Notes: a model not told the origin generated them from the letters alone. A DNA stretch of 64,000 bases from Paraburkholderia phenoliruptrix (GCF_019511605.1 NZ_JAEUAV010000014.1:113614-177613); one strand, 5' to 3'. Counted from the first letter of the stretch, positions 25,277-35,526 are shown. A program made the numbers and translations.

Positions 25277-27439
25277 ATGTCAGCACCCGCAACCGATCTC
25301 ACCGCAGGCGCGCCGTCGGGCCGCCGCCAGATTCTCGTCACGTCGGCCCTTCCGTATGCGAACGGGCAAATCCATATTGGCCATCTGGTCGAATATATCC
25401 AGACGGACATCTGGGTCCGCGCGCTGCGAATGCACGGGCACGAGGTCTACTACGTGGGCGCCGACGACACGCACGGCACGCCCGTCATGCTGCGTGCGGA
25501 GATGGAAGGTCTGACGCCGAAGCAACTGATCGACCGCGTCTGGCAGGAGCACAAGCGCGACTTCGACAGCTTCGGCATTTCGTTCGACAACTATTATTCG
25601 ACCGATTCGGAAGAGAATCGCGTGCTGAGCGAGAACGTGTATCTCGCGCTGAGGGAAGCCGGCCTGATCGAGGCGCGCGACATCGAACAGGCATACGACC
25701 CGGTCAAGGAAATGTTCCTGCCCGACCGCTTCATCAAGGGCGAATGCCCGAAATGCGGCGCAAAAGACCAATACGGCGACAGTTGCGAGGTCTGCGGCTC
25801 GACCTATCAGCCGACCGATCTCGTCAATCCGTATTCGGTTGTCTCGGGCGCCACGCCGGTTCGCAAGACATCCACGCATTACTTTTTCCGCCTTTCGGAC
25901 CCCCGTTGCGAGAACTTCCTGCGCGAGTGGGTCGGCGGCCTTGCGCAGCCCGAGGCGACCAACAAGATGCGCGAGTGGCTGGGCGACGCCGGCGAAGCCA
26001 GACTCGCCGACTGGGACATCTCGCGCGACGCGCCTTACTTCGGCTTCGAGATTCCGGGCGCGCCGGGCAAGTATTTCTACGTGTGGCTGGATGCGCCGGT
26101 CGGCTACTACGCGAGCTTCAAGAATCTCGCGCAAAAGCGCGGCCTCGACTTCGACGCGTGGGTTCGCCCCGGCTCGAAGGCGGAGCAGTATCACTTCATC
26201 GGCAAGGACATTCTGTATTTCCACACGCTGTTCTGGCCGGCCATGCTCGAATTTTCGGGTCACCGCACGCCGACCAACGTGTTCGCGCACGGTTTTTTGA
26301 CCGTGGACGGCGCGAAGATGTCCAAGTCGCGCGGCACTTTCATCACCGCGCAAAGCTTCATCGAGACAGGGCTGAATCCAGAATGGCTGCGCTACTACTT
26401 CGCTGCCAAGCTGAACAGCACGATGGAAGACCTCGACCTGAACCTCGACGACTTCCAGGCGCGCGTGAACAGCGATCTGGTCGGCAAGTACGTGAATATC
26501 GCGAGCCGTGCCGCGGGCTTCCTGATCAAGCGCTTTGACGGCCGCGTGCAGGACAGCGCGATGCAGCATCCGCTGCTCGTCACGCTGCGTGCCGCGCTCG
26601 GACAGATCGCCGCGAACTACGAGGCACGCGAGTACAACCGTGCGCTGCGTCAAACCATGGAACTGGCCGACGCAGTCAACGCGTACGTCGACACGGCCAA
26701 GCCGTGGGACCAGGCGAAGGACCCGGCTAACGCCGTCGCGCTGCACGAAACCTGCAGCGTGAGCATCGAGGCGTTCCGGCTGCTGTCGATCGCGCTCAAG
26801 CCCGTGTTGCCGAAGCTGGCCGAGGCGGTCGAAGCGTTCCTCGGCGTCGAACCGCTGCAATGGGCCGATGCGAACCTGCCGCTCAGCTCGGCGCGCCCGA
26901 TCAACGCGTACAAGCATCTGATGACGCGCGTCGATCCGAAGCAGATCGAAGCGCTGCTCGCGGCCAATCGCGAGTCGCTGCAAGCCACGCCGCAAACGGC
27001 GGCGCCTGCGGCGGCGGACGCGAAGGCGAAATCCAAAGCCGCCAAGGCTGCCAAGGCCGCCGCCGCCGCTGCTCCCGGCGCGAGCGACGAAACGCCCGGC
27101 GTCATTTCGATCGACGACTTCGCGAAGATCGATCTGCGCGTCGCAAAAATTGTCGACTGCAAGGCGGTGGAAGGCTCGGACAAGCTGCTGCAACTCACGC
27201 TGGACGTCGGCGAGGAGAAAACCCGCAACGTGTTCTCCGGCATCAAGTCCGCGTATCAGCCCGAGCAACTGATCGGCAAGCTCACGGTGATGGTCGCAAA
27301 CCTCGCGCCGCGCAAGATGAAGTTCGGTCTGTCGGAAGGGATGGTGCTGGCGGCGTCGGCGGCGGATGAGAAAGCCGAGCCGGGCCTGTACGTGCTCGAG
27401 CCGCACAGCGGCGCGAAGCCCGGTATGCGGGTGAAGTAA
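25277..27439 (+). CDS. metG: Methionyl-tRNA synthetase
   Basis: A 720-residue class I synthetase charging tRNA-Met. The HIGH motif is HIGH (33-36) after LPYANGQI, and KMSKS lies at residues 347-351. The zinc knuckle insert reads CPKCGAKDQYGDSCEVCG. The anticodon-binding helical domain follows, then a low-complexity Ala/Lys linker (around residues 580-605) and a C-terminal OB-fold tRNA-binding domain (FAKIDLRVAKIVDCKAVEGSDKLL, ending SGAKPGMRVK) that makes the enzyme a dimer, as in E. coli. The start ATG at 25277 has no strong ribosome-binding site. Confidence 0.98.
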   Translation: MSAPATDLTAGAPSGRRQILVTSALPYANGQIHIGHLVEYIQTDIWVRALRMHGHEVYYVGADDTHGTPVMLRAEMEGLTPKQLIDRVWQEHKRDFDSFGISFDNYYSTDSEENRVLSENVYLALREAGLIEARDIEQAYDPVKEMFLPDRFIKGECPKCGAKDQYGDSCEVCGSTYQPTDLVNPYSVVSGATPVRKTSTHYFFRLSDPRCENFLREWVGGLAQPEATNKMREWLGDAGEARLADWDISRDAPYFGFEIPGAPGKYFYVWLDAPVGYYASFKNLAQKRGLDFDAWVRPGSKAEQYHFIGKDILYFHTLFWPAMLEFSGHRTPTNVFAHGFLTVDGAKMSKSRGTFITAQSFIETGLNPEWLRYYFAAKLNSTMEDLDLNLDDFQARVNSDLVGKYVNIASRAAGFLIKRFDGRVQDSAMQHPLLVTLRAALGQIAANYEAREYNRALRQTMELADAVNAYVDTAKPWDQAKDPANAVALHETCSVSIEAFRLLSIALKPVLPKLAEAVEAFLGVEPLQWADANLPLSSARPINAYKHLMTRVDPKQIEALLAANRESLQATPQTAAPAAADAKAKSKAAKAAKAAAAAAPGASDETPGVISIDDFAKIDLRVAKIVDCKAVEGSDKLLQLTLDVGEEKTRNVFSGIKSAYQPEQLIGKLTVMVANLAPRKMKFGLSEGMVLAASAADEKAEPGLYVLEPHSGAKPGMRVK

Positions 27440-27515
27440 GCGCGGGGGAACGCGCGGCGGCGGGTTTGGCGCTTCGGTCAAGCCCGACGTGGCTCCTGGC
27501 TCTGCACCATCCAAG

Positions 27516-27548
27516 AACGGCACGCCCTGCAAAGGCGTGCCGTTTTTT
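27516..27548. terminator. Terminator between convergent metG and tamB
   Basis: ACGGCACGCC (27517-27526) pairs with GGCGTGCCGT (27534-27543), followed by TTTTTT on plus. It ends metG and may also act weakly on tamB, which stops at 27563 on minus. Confidence 0.88.
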
Positions 27549-27562
27549 CATAGCCGCAACCG

Positions 27563-30500
27563 TCACCACTTGATCCGGTCGTAACGCCGTGTATAGAGCA
27601 GCGTGATGCCGTCGAAGGTGCCGCCGTAAGCCGCTACCGACCAGTAGCGCGTCAGGTTGACGGTCGCCTTGATCGCATTGCTCGCGGACTGCAAGCCCTG
27701 CTCGTAGCCGATTACGAGCCATTCGTTGATCGCCTTCGACACCATCACCACCTGCGGATCGGTCAGCCCGACTTCGCTGCGGCCAATCGAAAACTCATCC
27801 AGACCAAAGGTCTGCGCGATCCGCTTGCCGCTGGCGCTGCCGAGCAGCGCCAGCGCCGTCGTCATGGTGCTCTGCTGGCCGAGGTTGTTGCCCTGGTCCG
27901 TGCCGTGGCCGAACAGCAGCCACGAAAGCTTTTCGTTGTCCGGCACGTTCGGCTCGGACACGAGTTTCGCAACCGGGAACTGCACGGTGCCGGTCACCTG
28001 CACGCCTGCCTCGACCTGCTGGTTGCGGCGCATCGCCAGAATGTTGATGCCGGGATTCGCCACCGGCCCGTTGAACGTGAAGAAGCCGTTCTCGATGTTC
28101 AGCTTGCGGCCGAACGCGGTGTAGGTCGAGCCCGGCGTCACGCGCACGTTGCCGACCGCGCGCAGCGGCAGGTTCGGCGCGCTCATCGCCGTGATCGTGC
28201 CGGTCAGGCCGAGATCCGCGCCTTGCCCGCGGAAGCGGAAGCTGTTGCCGAGACTGATGTCGATGTTCGCGCGCGGCGCAAACGGGCCGATCGGCTTGTT
28301 GCTGCCGGGCACCGGCCGCGGCCGCTCGCCGGCCACGGTGCCGTCCGGGCGCACCACCACGACGTCGTCGCCGAGCTTGGGCGCCGACTGCTCCGGCATG
28401 TCGAAGAGCGCATGATCGACCACGAACTTGCCGTTGATCGCCATGCCGCCCTGCGCGCCCGCGTTCGCCACCGTCGCGCTGCCGGTCAGCGACAGGTTGC
28501 GGTCCGGCGCGGCAAAAAGCTCGAGCTTGTCCGCGACGATGCTTGCGGTCAGGTCCGGCTCCGCGCCGTCCAGGCGCACGCGGCCGGTGGCGCGCAAGGT
28601 GCCGCTCGCGCCGTGGAACTCGACCTGCTGGAAGTCCACGAGATTGTGCGACAGCGCGATGCGCACCACGCCGTCCTTCAGTTGCACGCCCTGATCGACA
28701 AGGGTGGCCGACAGCTCGTCGCCGAGCAGCGAGCCGGTCAGGTTGGGCCGCGCGACGGTGCCGCCGAGCGCGAGCTTGAGCGCCAGATGGCCGTCTAGCA
28801 GATAACTCGGGCCGAACAGCCCGCCGGTCGTTTTCAGCGACGGCACATTGGCGCTCACATTGCCGGTGAGAACGCTCTCCTCGTCGACCGTCAGAAAGCC
28901 GTCGCGCGCGACGAGCAGCGTATGCGCGTCGGCGTCGATCACGCCGATGCGGCTCGCCTGCGCATGCAGCGTTGCGTTCAGCCGGTTGCCGCCGCTGAAT
29001 TCGGCACGCGCGGCGATGTCGGTAATGCCGAGCGACGCCAGCCCGCGGCCTATCTCGACGGTGGCGTCGCCGCTGCGGCGCTTTAGCTGGATATGTCCGC
29101 TCGCGCTGTTGCCGAGCGCGAAGTCCCAATCGCCGTCGAAGATCAGGTCGGTCTTGACCGCCGGCGGCACGCCGGTGATCTCGCGGCGCAGATCCTGAAG
29201 ACGCGCGAGCGAAATGCCGGTCAGACTGCCCGCCGATTGCACCCGGCCGTGGTCGAACGCGAACGATTTCAGGCTCAGCACCGCGCCTTCCAGCGTGAGG
29301 CGCGTCGCGCCGAGCGTCAGGCGGCGCGGACCGGCGCTCACGGCGAGAGGCGAGTCGAGATTCAGCGCCGGTGTGCCGCGGTTTTGCAGACGGGTCACCG
29401 TGCCGTCCCAGCGCGTGCCGTCGCGCGCTTCGGTGAGCTTACCGTTGGCCGCGAGCGTCAGATCGAGCGGGCGCTCCTGCAGCTTGCCGGTGGCGGCCGC
29501 TTCGAGCGAATGATTGGCGCGCGTGCCGGTCAGACGCGCGGTGAGCGTGGCCAGATCGACGCCGCCTGCGCTGACGTTGCGCGCGTCGGTGGTGAAAACC
29601 AGCGCACCGTTCGCACCGTCGCGCAGTTCCGCGTGGCCTTCCGCATGGCCGATGCGGTTGCTGCTCAGCACGACGCTGTCGGCCTTGTAGTTCAGCACCA
29701 CGTTCGGGTGATCGAAGGTGCCGGTCAGATCGCCGTCGGCGGCAATCAGGCCGGCGAGACCGAAGCCGAGGCGCTCGAGCGCGGGGGCGTCGACATGAAA
29801 GCGCAAGCGGTCGCCGCGCGCGCCGAAGCTGCCTTGCAGGTCGACCTGGTTGCCGGCCACGGAGAGGTTCGCGCGGCTCGGCAAAATTCGCGAGCCCGCC
29901 AGTTGCACGGTGCCGCCGCCTGTTAGCGGCAGGCCGTCGTAGACGCTCGGACCGAGCCTGAATTCGGCCTTGGTGGTGAACACCGGCGCCAGCATGCCGG
30001 TCGCGGACAAGGTGCCGTTGACCTTCGCCTCTATCTTCCGGGCGGGCGGCGCGGCGCGTTTGGGCGCGGGGCTCTTGCGCTGCAGCACCTCGGTTTTTAC
30101 CACGGCCTTGCCGGTGTTCTTGACTGCCGCCGCCGCTTTGTCGGCCGGAGCCGCGCTTTTCGCGCCGGCGGTGCTGCCCGCTTGCGCAGCGGCCTCGGCC
30201 GCGAGCTTGCCGTTCGCGGCACTCTGCGTCACGGCGGGCCCCTTGACCGGCGTGCGCGACGGCATCTGCGAAGTCAGCGTCAACGGGTCGAAGTCGGTCA
30301 GTTGCGCTTTCAGGTTGTAGCTGGAATTCGCATCGTGCTTGAGCGCGCCGGACAGCTCGATGCGGCCTTGGCCCGACGTGACGCGCACGTCGTTGAAGCT
30401 GAGCCGCGCGGGGTCCATTGTCAGCTTGCCTTGCGCGCGCAGCGCGGCTTTTGGATCGGCAAGATCGAGCGTGACAGTCTGGATATCGTCGTTCAACCGG

Positions 30501-31969
30501 ATCGCGATGGGACCGGAAAGCTGTGTCGGACGCACCGCCGCCTCCAGCGCGTTCAGGTCGAGCCCGGCCACCTGCAGATCGAACTGCCCGCGCTTGCCGG
30601 CGAGCGCGCCGCCGCCTGTCAGCGTGGCGCTTTTCACGAGCCGCACGGCGAGATTCGAGATGCGCTGCGCCTGGGCGTCGAGGCGCACATCGGCGTTGGC
30701 GTCGATGAGCGGCAGCAGGTTTTGATCAATTGCGCCGGGACGTGCGTTGACGATCGAGATATGGCCTGCCACGGCGAACGGGCTGGCCTTCGCGGAGTTG
30801 TCCGCTTGCGCGGGTGCTTCTGGCGGCGCCTCGCTTGCGTGCCGCCCACCTGAGCTGGCCGGATGCGCGGGGGCGCGACGCCCAGACGCGCCGGCAGGCG
30901 CGGTTGCGATGGATCCGGAACCGGCCTTGCCACTGTCATCACGGCCGCGGTCCGCCGGGCGGGCCGCGCCGTCGCCACCCGCCGGGCCAGGTTCGTGCCC
31001 CACCGGCTGCAACTCCGCTCTCACCGCCAGATCGGCGAGCGGCGCGCCCGGCGCAAATGCCTGCGGATTGACGTGGTCGAAGGTCAGCGTCGCGCGTTTG
31101 AGCGGCACTTCGGCGAATGGTGTCGCCTCGACGTGCGCGTGCCCCGCGAGCTTCATGCCGCTCGCGTCGAGCTCCGCGATCAGATTTTCTAGCGATCCGC
31201 TTATCTGCCCGCCCACCTGCACGGCCTCGTCGCGGACCTTGCCGGAATAAGAGAGGTCGCCGGCGATTGCAAACGGCTTCACGCCGTCGAGCTTCGCCGA
31301 TGCCGCCACCGCGCCGAACGGCGTATCCAGCCGCTCGACCGCGGCCTCGTGATGACGCCCGTCGCTGCGTCCATGAAAGGCGAAGTGCGCAAACTCGCTG
31401 GTCGAGGTGCCCTGACGCAGCAACAGCCTGTCCACCTGCACGTCGCGGATCTCGAGCTGCATCGGCAAGCGCAGATCTTGCGGCAGCTTCAGCGGCTCGT
31501 TGCTGCGCGGCGACGAGGCGCCAATGCGCGCGTCCACGGTGCCCACATGCAGATAGTCGACGGTGAAACGCCACGGCTCGCGCGTCAGCCCCCAGCGGCC
31601 GGCCACGCGGTCGATCTGGATGTCGGTGCCGCTGCCGTCGAGCGCGCGCCAGCGCACGTCGCGCAGCCGCACGCCGTTGGCCAGCGCGCCGCCTTCCAGG
31701 GTGCCGCTCAGCTTGCCGCTCAAGAGCCGCACCGCCGCCTGCCAGGCGTAAGCGGTGCCACGTTCGGTGGTCAGCGCTCCGTAGACGAGGCCGAGCGCCA
31801 GCACGACCAGCAAGACGATCACGACCACCGCCCAGCCGAGCGTTTTCACCAGCAGGCGACCCACGCGGCGCCGCCGCGGCGGCGGACCTGGCGGCCCGGC
31901 TTGGCGGTCGCCGGGAGGCTGGTCGCCGGGGGGCGGTGCGGGAGGTTGGGCGGAAACGTCCGTGGTCAT
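27563..31969 (-). CDS. tamB: Translocation and assembly module inner-membrane protein TamB
   Basis: A 1468-residue protein with one N-terminal membrane anchor (about residues 40-66, LGWAVVVIVLLVVLALGLVY) after a Pro/Arg-rich cytoplasmic tail, a very long beta-rich periplasmic body, and the conserved C-terminal DUF490 domain ending LLYTRRYDRIKW. TamB-type AsmA-like proteins bridge the envelope and are implicated in phospholipid transport and autotransporter assembly with TamA. Two low-complexity Ala/Pro/Lys inserts (about residues 320-390 and 580-660) enlarge it relative to E. coli TamB (1259 residues). It lies 28 bp after tamA in the same operon. Confidence 0.93.
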   Translation of the reverse strand: MTTDVSAQPPAPPPGDQPPGDRQAGPPGPPPRRRRVGRLLVKTLGWAVVVIVLLVVLALGLVYGALTTERGTAYAWQAAVRLLSGKLSGTLEGGALANGVRLRDVRWRALDGSGTDIQIDRVAGRWGLTREPWRFTVDYLHVGTVDARIGASSPRSNEPLKLPQDLRLPMQLEIRDVQVDRLLLRQGTSTSEFAHFAFHGRSDGRHHEAAVERLDTPFGAVAASAKLDGVKPFAIAGDLSYSGKVRDEAVQVGGQISGSLENLIAELDASGMKLAGHAHVEATPFAEVPLKRATLTFDHVNPQAFAPGAPLADLAVRAELQPVGHEPGPAGGDGAARPADRGRDDSGKAGSGSIATAPAGASGRRAPAHPASSGGRHASEAPPEAPAQADNSAKASPFAVAGHISIVNARPGAIDQNLLPLIDANADVRLDAQAQRISNLAVRLVKSATLTGGGALAGKRGQFDLQVAGLDLNALEAAVRPTQLSGPIAIRLNDDIQTVTLDLADPKAALRAQGKLTMDPARLSFNDVRVTSGQGRIELSGALKHDANSSYNLKAQLTDFDPLTLTSQMPSRTPVKGPAVTQSAANGKLAAEAAAQAGSTAGAKSAAPADKAAAAVKNTGKAVVKTEVLQRKSPAPKRAAPPARKIEAKVNGTLSATGMLAPVFTTKAEFRLGPSVYDGLPLTGGGTVQLAGSRILPSRANLSVAGNQVDLQGSFGARGDRLRFHVDAPALERLGFGLAGLIAADGDLTGTFDHPNVVLNYKADSVVLSSNRIGHAEGHAELRDGANGALVFTTDARNVSAGGVDLATLTARLTGTRANHSLEAAATGKLQERPLDLTLAANGKLTEARDGTRWDGTVTRLQNRGTPALNLDSPLAVSAGPRRLTLGATRLTLEGAVLSLKSFAFDHGRVQSAGSLTGISLARLQDLRREITGVPPAVKTDLIFDGDWDFALGNSASGHIQLKRRSGDATVEIGRGLASLGITDIAARAEFSGGNRLNATLHAQASRIGVIDADAHTLLVARDGFLTVDEESVLTGNVSANVPSLKTTGGLFGPSYLLDGHLALKLALGGTVARPNLTGSLLGDELSATLVDQGVQLKDGVVRIALSHNLVDFQQVEFHGASGTLRATGRVRLDGAEPDLTASIVADKLELFAAPDRNLSLTGSATVANAGAQGGMAINGKFVVDHALFDMPEQSAPKLGDDVVVVRPDGTVAGERPRPVPGSNKPIGPFAPRANIDISLGNSFRFRGQGADLGLTGTITAMSAPNLPLRAVGNVRVTPGSTYTAFGRKLNIENGFFTFNGPVANPGINILAMRRNQQVEAGVQVTGTVQFPVAKLVSEPNVPDNEKLSWLLFGHGTDQGNNLGQQSTMTTALALLGSASGKRIAQTFGLDEFSIGRSEVGLTDPQVVMVSKAINEWLVIGYEQGLQSASNAIKATVNLTRYWSVAAYGGTFDGITLLYTRRYDRIKW

Positions 31970-31997
31970 GCGCGGTTGGAGAAAGAGGAGGTTTCCA

Positions 31998-33860
31998 TCA
32001 GAAGGCGATCCCGAGCGTCAGATAGGGCCGCACACTGCGGTTGCGAATGCCGTACGCAAGGTCGACGTTGACCGGCCCGACGGGGCTGCGCCAGCGCGCG
32101 CCGACGCCCGCGCCCGGATAGAACACGCGCTCGCCCCACGTGTCGGTGGCGGTGCCGACGTCGAAAAACGCCGCCGCGCCCCAGTCGTGCGTGAACCAGT
32201 GCTGGTACTCCGCCGACGCCGTGACAAGGTATTTGGTCGGCAGCACCGAGCCCTGAACGTTGTTACCGATGCTCTGGTAACCATAGCCGCGCACCGAGTT
32301 CGAGCCGCCGGCGCGAAACAGCAGCGAAGCCGGAATGCCGCTGGAGCTGCCGCTCGTGAACACGCCGCCCAGTTCCGCGCGAAACACCACCAGGTCTTCC
32401 TTGCCGATGGGCAAATACTGTTGGCCGCGCGCGTAGCCGCGAATGAACGTCTGGTCGGTCAGCACGCCCTTCACCGCGAAACCGGCCTCCACGTGGATCA
32501 GGTTGCCTTTGCGCGGGAACAGCGGGTCGTCGGTATTGCGGCGGGTCCACGACCATGAAGGCACGAGCGCGCGGCTGGTGGTCGGCGCGCCGACGTTCTG
32601 GTCGAGCCGGTCCTGGTAGAACAGGATCGCGTAGTTATAGTCGATGAATTGCGACGTACGCGTGCGCTGCACGCCGCCGCGAATGCTGTAGATGCGCGTG
32701 TCGGAAACGTCGGTGGTGGTGTACGAGGCAAGCACGCTGTTGGTCCACGCGCGCGGCCCGGGCGGCATCGCGAGCTGCACCTGGCCGTATTGCTGGACCT
32801 GATCCAGACGTCCGTCGATAGTGAACGGCCACGCCTTGCCGAACGTATTCAGATACGAATACGCGCCCTGCACGAGCGCGCCATTGTCGGTCGAGTAGCC
32901 GACGCCGCCGCGAATGCTGTTGTACGGATACTCCGACACCTTCACGTGCAGCGGCGTTTCGACCGGCTTGGCGGGGTCGCTGTCCACGTCGATCGCAACG
33001 CTCGCGTAGTACGGCGTGTTCTGCAACTGCCGCTGCAATTCGGTGATGCGCTGCACGTCGTAAATGTCGCCCACCGAGATCGGATTGACGTTATCGACGA
33101 TCTGCTCCGGGTAGCGCCGCGTGCCCGACACGTCGAGCTTGCCCATCGTGAAGGTCGGCCCGCTTTCGAATGCGACCGAGAGCTTCGCCTCGTGCGTGCG
33201 CGGATCGACGCGCGCCTCCGAGTGGTAGATCTTCGCGCCGAGATAGCGGCGCGCCTGCAACGCCTTCAGCGACGCGTTCTTCGCGTCGTCCCACTCGCTT
33301 TGGGAAAACGGATCGCCTTCGTGCAGCGTGAAGGCGAAGCGCGCCGCGTTTTCCTGCGCCGGGTCCTCGGTCAGCACCGGGCCGCGAAAGGAGAGCGAGA
33401 TCGAGCTGACGATGGTTTGCGGCCCCGGATCCACGTTCACCGTGACGTGCTTCGTCTTGTCCACGGTACGCACGTCGGTACGGACCACCGGCGTGAAGTA
33501 GCCTTGCGTGGCCGCGAGGTCGCGCACCTGCTGGGGCGTGGCGGTGATCAGAAATTCGAACTGGTCGTCGCTGATGTCGGGACGTTTCGCGAAGCGCGCA
33601 ATGTCGAGGTGCTCGTCGAGCAGCTTGCGCAGCGAACGCGGCGAGGCTTGCACGTCGACCTTGTAGCTCGCCGCCGCGCGCGCTGCATAAGCGGGGCCGC
33701 CCGCGAGGACCAGCAGCATGCCGACGGCGAGCCACGCGTGCAGCCAGCGCAGCCAATGCCGCCGCCCTGCGGCGTTGACTGCGGCCGGCTGCGGCGCTGC
33801 GCCCAGTGCGCCCAGCGCGCCGCGCCGCTCGTGCGGCTTTTCGATCACACACCCCGCCAA
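31998..33860 (-). CDS. tamA: Outer-membrane protein assembly factor TamA (Omp85 family)
   Basis: A 620-residue Omp85 protein. After an N-terminal membrane or signal segment (WLAVGMLLVLAGGPAYA) come POTRA domains (about residues 70-310, with YKVDVQASPRSLRKLL and GPTFTMGKLDVSG), then a 16-strand barrel domain with the diagnostic GGSNSVRGYGYQSIG loop and the C-terminal ending RPYLTLGIAF with terminal Phe. It partners with TamB. The start is uncertain: TTG at 33860 has GGAGG six bases upstream, while a GTG four codons later (33848) is the alternative. Confidence 0.92.
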   Translation of the reverse strand: MAGCVIEKPHERRGALGALGAAPQPAAVNAAGRRHWLRWLHAWLAVGMLLVLAGGPAYAARAAASYKVDVQASPRSLRKLLDEHLDIARFAKRPDISDDQFEFLITATPQQVRDLAATQGYFTPVVRTDVRTVDKTKHVTVNVDPGPQTIVSSISLSFRGPVLTEDPAQENAARFAFTLHEGDPFSQSEWDDAKNASLKALQARRYLGAKIYHSEARVDPRTHEAKLSVAFESGPTFTMGKLDVSGTRRYPEQIVDNVNPISVGDIYDVQRITELQRQLQNTPYYASVAIDVDSDPAKPVETPLHVKVSEYPYNSIRGGVGYSTDNGALVQGAYSYLNTFGKAWPFTIDGRLDQVQQYGQVQLAMPPGPRAWTNSVLASYTTTDVSDTRIYSIRGGVQRTRTSQFIDYNYAILFYQDRLDQNVGAPTTSRALVPSWSWTRRNTDDPLFPRKGNLIHVEAGFAVKGVLTDQTFIRGYARGQQYLPIGKEDLVVFRAELGGVFTSGSSSGIPASLLFRAGGSNSVRGYGYQSIGNNVQGSVLPTKYLVTASAEYQHWFTHDWGAAAFFDVGTATDTWGERVFYPGAGVGARWRSPVGPVNVDLAYGIRNRSVRPYLTLGIAF

Positions 33861-34260
33861 GCAGGACCTCCGGCCATGGTTGATTGAATTTGTCGTTCGG
33901 GCGCGCAGTGCCGCCGAAGCTCACTATTTGACCACATCGGCGCAACGGCGCTATCTCTAAACGCATCCGCTAATGCGCCGCTAATGCACCGCGAATGCAC
34001 ACTTGGACGCACTTCGGAGAAGACGCGCAGCCCCGCACCCGGGCGCCTTATGCGGGACGCACGCGCCCGCCTTTGACGCGCCGCGCGGCGCGCGGGTTCC
34101 AGCCGCGCGAAGCGAAGCGGCAGATACACACCCCGCGCGGCCTGCCCACCGGAGTTTTTCGACCGCGCGCGGCGCATGAGCTAAAATTGCGAAATCGAGT
34201 AGCGGCACGTGCGCAGAGCAGCGAAGCCGCCATTTCCCCAACTACGGAAGAAGTCGAGCC
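33861..34260. other. tamA / DUF3460 intergenic region
   Basis: This 400-bp divergent gap contains three 11-bp repeats at 33967-33999 and a -10-like TAAAAT at 34182-34187 about 75 bp before the DUF3460 start (with a weak TTCGAC 18 bp upstream). No gene is supported. Confidence 0.45.
33967..33999. repeat. 11-bp tandem repeat, 3 copies
   Basis: CCGCTAATGCG, CCGCTAATGCA and CCGCGAATGCA lie head to tail in the tamA upstream region. Confidence 0.75.
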
Positions 34261-34446
34261 ATGTATCAATCGGACATCACCCAGTTCCTGAACCAGCTCA
34301 AGCAGCAAAAGCCTAACCTGGAAGCAGAGCAACGCCGCGGCCGGGCGCTTCTGTGGGACAAGCAGCCGATCGACCTGGAAGAGCGCGCCGAGCAGAAGGC
34401 TTCGCGCGTCGAACAGACGCCTTACCAGTACTACCAGAACTTCTGA
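34261..34446 (+). CDS. DUF3460 family small protein
   Basis: A 61-residue soluble, charged protein beginning MYQSDITQFLNQLKQQKP and ending TPYQYYQNF. It matches the betaproteobacterial DUF3460 family, which has no known function. The body contains LWDKQPIDLEE and a predicted amphipathic helix rich in Gln, Glu and Arg. It is the first gene of a run with scpA, panC and panD, 17 bp before scpA, so it is likely co-transcribed. Family members are regularly found in this position, which suggests a housekeeping role. Confidence 0.85.
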   Translation: MYQSDITQFLNQLKQQKPNLEAEQRRGRALLWDKQPIDLEERAEQKASRVEQTPYQYYQNF

Positions 34447-34463
34447 GCGCCGCGCCGCCACCA

Positions 34464-35339
34464 ATGAGTCACGCCGACGAGGCTCACGGCGCACCGCCGG
34501 CGTCGCCCGACGCCGCGCTTGCCACGCCCGCCACCGATTCGACGCCGGACACTGTCGACGGCATTGCGTTCGCGCGCCTGTACGGCGAGCCGCTCTTCAA
34601 GCTGCCCACCGACCTGTACATTCCGCCGGACGCGCTCGAGGTATTTCTCGAAACGTTCGAGGGACCGCTGGATCTGTTGCTCTACCTGATCCGCAAGCAG
34701 AACTTCAACGTGCTCGACATCCCGATGGCGGACGTCACCGTGCAGTACTTGGGCTACGTCGACCAGTTGCGCCAGACCAATCTCGAACTCGCCTCCGAAT
34801 ATCTGCTGATGGCGGCCATGCTGATCGAGATCAAGTCGCGCATGCTGCTGCCGGTCAAGAAGGTAGACAGCGGCGAGGAAGCCGAAGACCCGCGCGCCGA
34901 ACTCGTGCGGCGCCTGCTCGAATACGAGCAGATGAAGCTGGCCGCGCAGCGCATCGACCAGTTGCCGCAACTCGGGCGGGACTTCCTGCGCGCCGAAGTG
35001 TATATCGAGCAAAGCATCACACCGCGCTTTCCGGACGTGAACAGCGAAGACCTGCGCGCCGCGTGGGCCGACGTGATCAAGCGCGCGAAGCTGGTGCAGC
35101 ATCACAAGATTTCGCGCGAGGAACTGTCGGTGCGCGAACACATGAGCACGATTCTGCGGCAGTTGCAGAACGCGCGTTTCATGGAATTTTCCGAGCTTTT
35201 CGACACCAGCAAGGGCGTGCCCGTCGTGGTAGTGAATTTCATCGCCGTGCTGGAGTTGTGCCGGGAATCGCTCGTGGAAATCACCCAGGCGGAGCCGTTC
35301 GCACCGATTTATGTGCGCCTTGCCTACTTGCCGGCCTGA
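34464..35339 (+). CDS. scpA: Segregation and condensation protein A
   Basis: A 291-residue kleisin. The N-terminal SMC-binding part is recognised by LETFEGPLDLLLYLIRKQNFNVLDIPMADVTVQYL, given here in parts as FEGPLDLLLYLI and NVLDIPMADV; LASEYLLMAAMLIEIKSRMLLP follows. The C-terminal winged helix ends VYVRLAY-like (IYVRLAYLPA). With ScpB and Smc it forms a condensin that organises the nucleoid. No scpB lies beside it here. A 44-residue low-complexity extension precedes the domain. Start ATG at 34464. An 11-bp repeat array follows its stop codon. Confidence 0.93.
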   Translation: MSHADEAHGAPPASPDAALATPATDSTPDTVDGIAFARLYGEPLFKLPTDLYIPPDALEVFLETFEGPLDLLLYLIRKQNFNVLDIPMADVTVQYLGYVDQLRQTNLELASEYLLMAAMLIEIKSRMLLPVKKVDSGEEAEDPRAELVRRLLEYEQMKLAAQRIDQLPQLGRDFLRAEVYIEQSITPRFPDVNSEDLRAAWADVIKRAKLVQHHKISREELSVREHMSTILRQLQNARFMEFSELFDTSKGVPVVVVNFIAVLELCRESLVEITQAEPFAPIYVRLAYLPA

Positions 35340-35372
35340 ACACCGCTGCGCAGCTCGAACGGGTCCGATAAT

Positions 35373-35426
35373 CGCCGGATGAACGCCGGATGAACGCCGG
35401 ATGAGGCCGGACAAGCGCCAGATCAG
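35373..35426. repeat. 11-bp tandem repeat after scpA, about 4.5 copies
   Basis: CGCCGGATGAA at 35373-35383 and 35384-35394, CGCCGGATGAG at 35395-35405, then two degenerate copies to 35426. It lies in the scpA-panC gap, 34 bp after the scpA stop codon. Confidence 0.82.
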
Positions 35427-35520
35427 CGCCGACCCAAGCGCTCCTCGCAGCAATGCCGGCGCGCCCCCTTTCGAGGCGCCGCTCAGGCCTCATTTCGGTG
35501 CAACCGGCCGCCAAATCCAC

Positions 35521-35526
35521 TACAAT
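35521..35526 (+). promoter_or_regulatory. Candidate -10 element of panC
   Basis: TACAAT followed by CCCGCGCTTCG, 107 bp before the panC start codon. No good -35 hexamer is present at the correct distance. It suggests panCD can be transcribed apart from scpA. Confidence 0.4.
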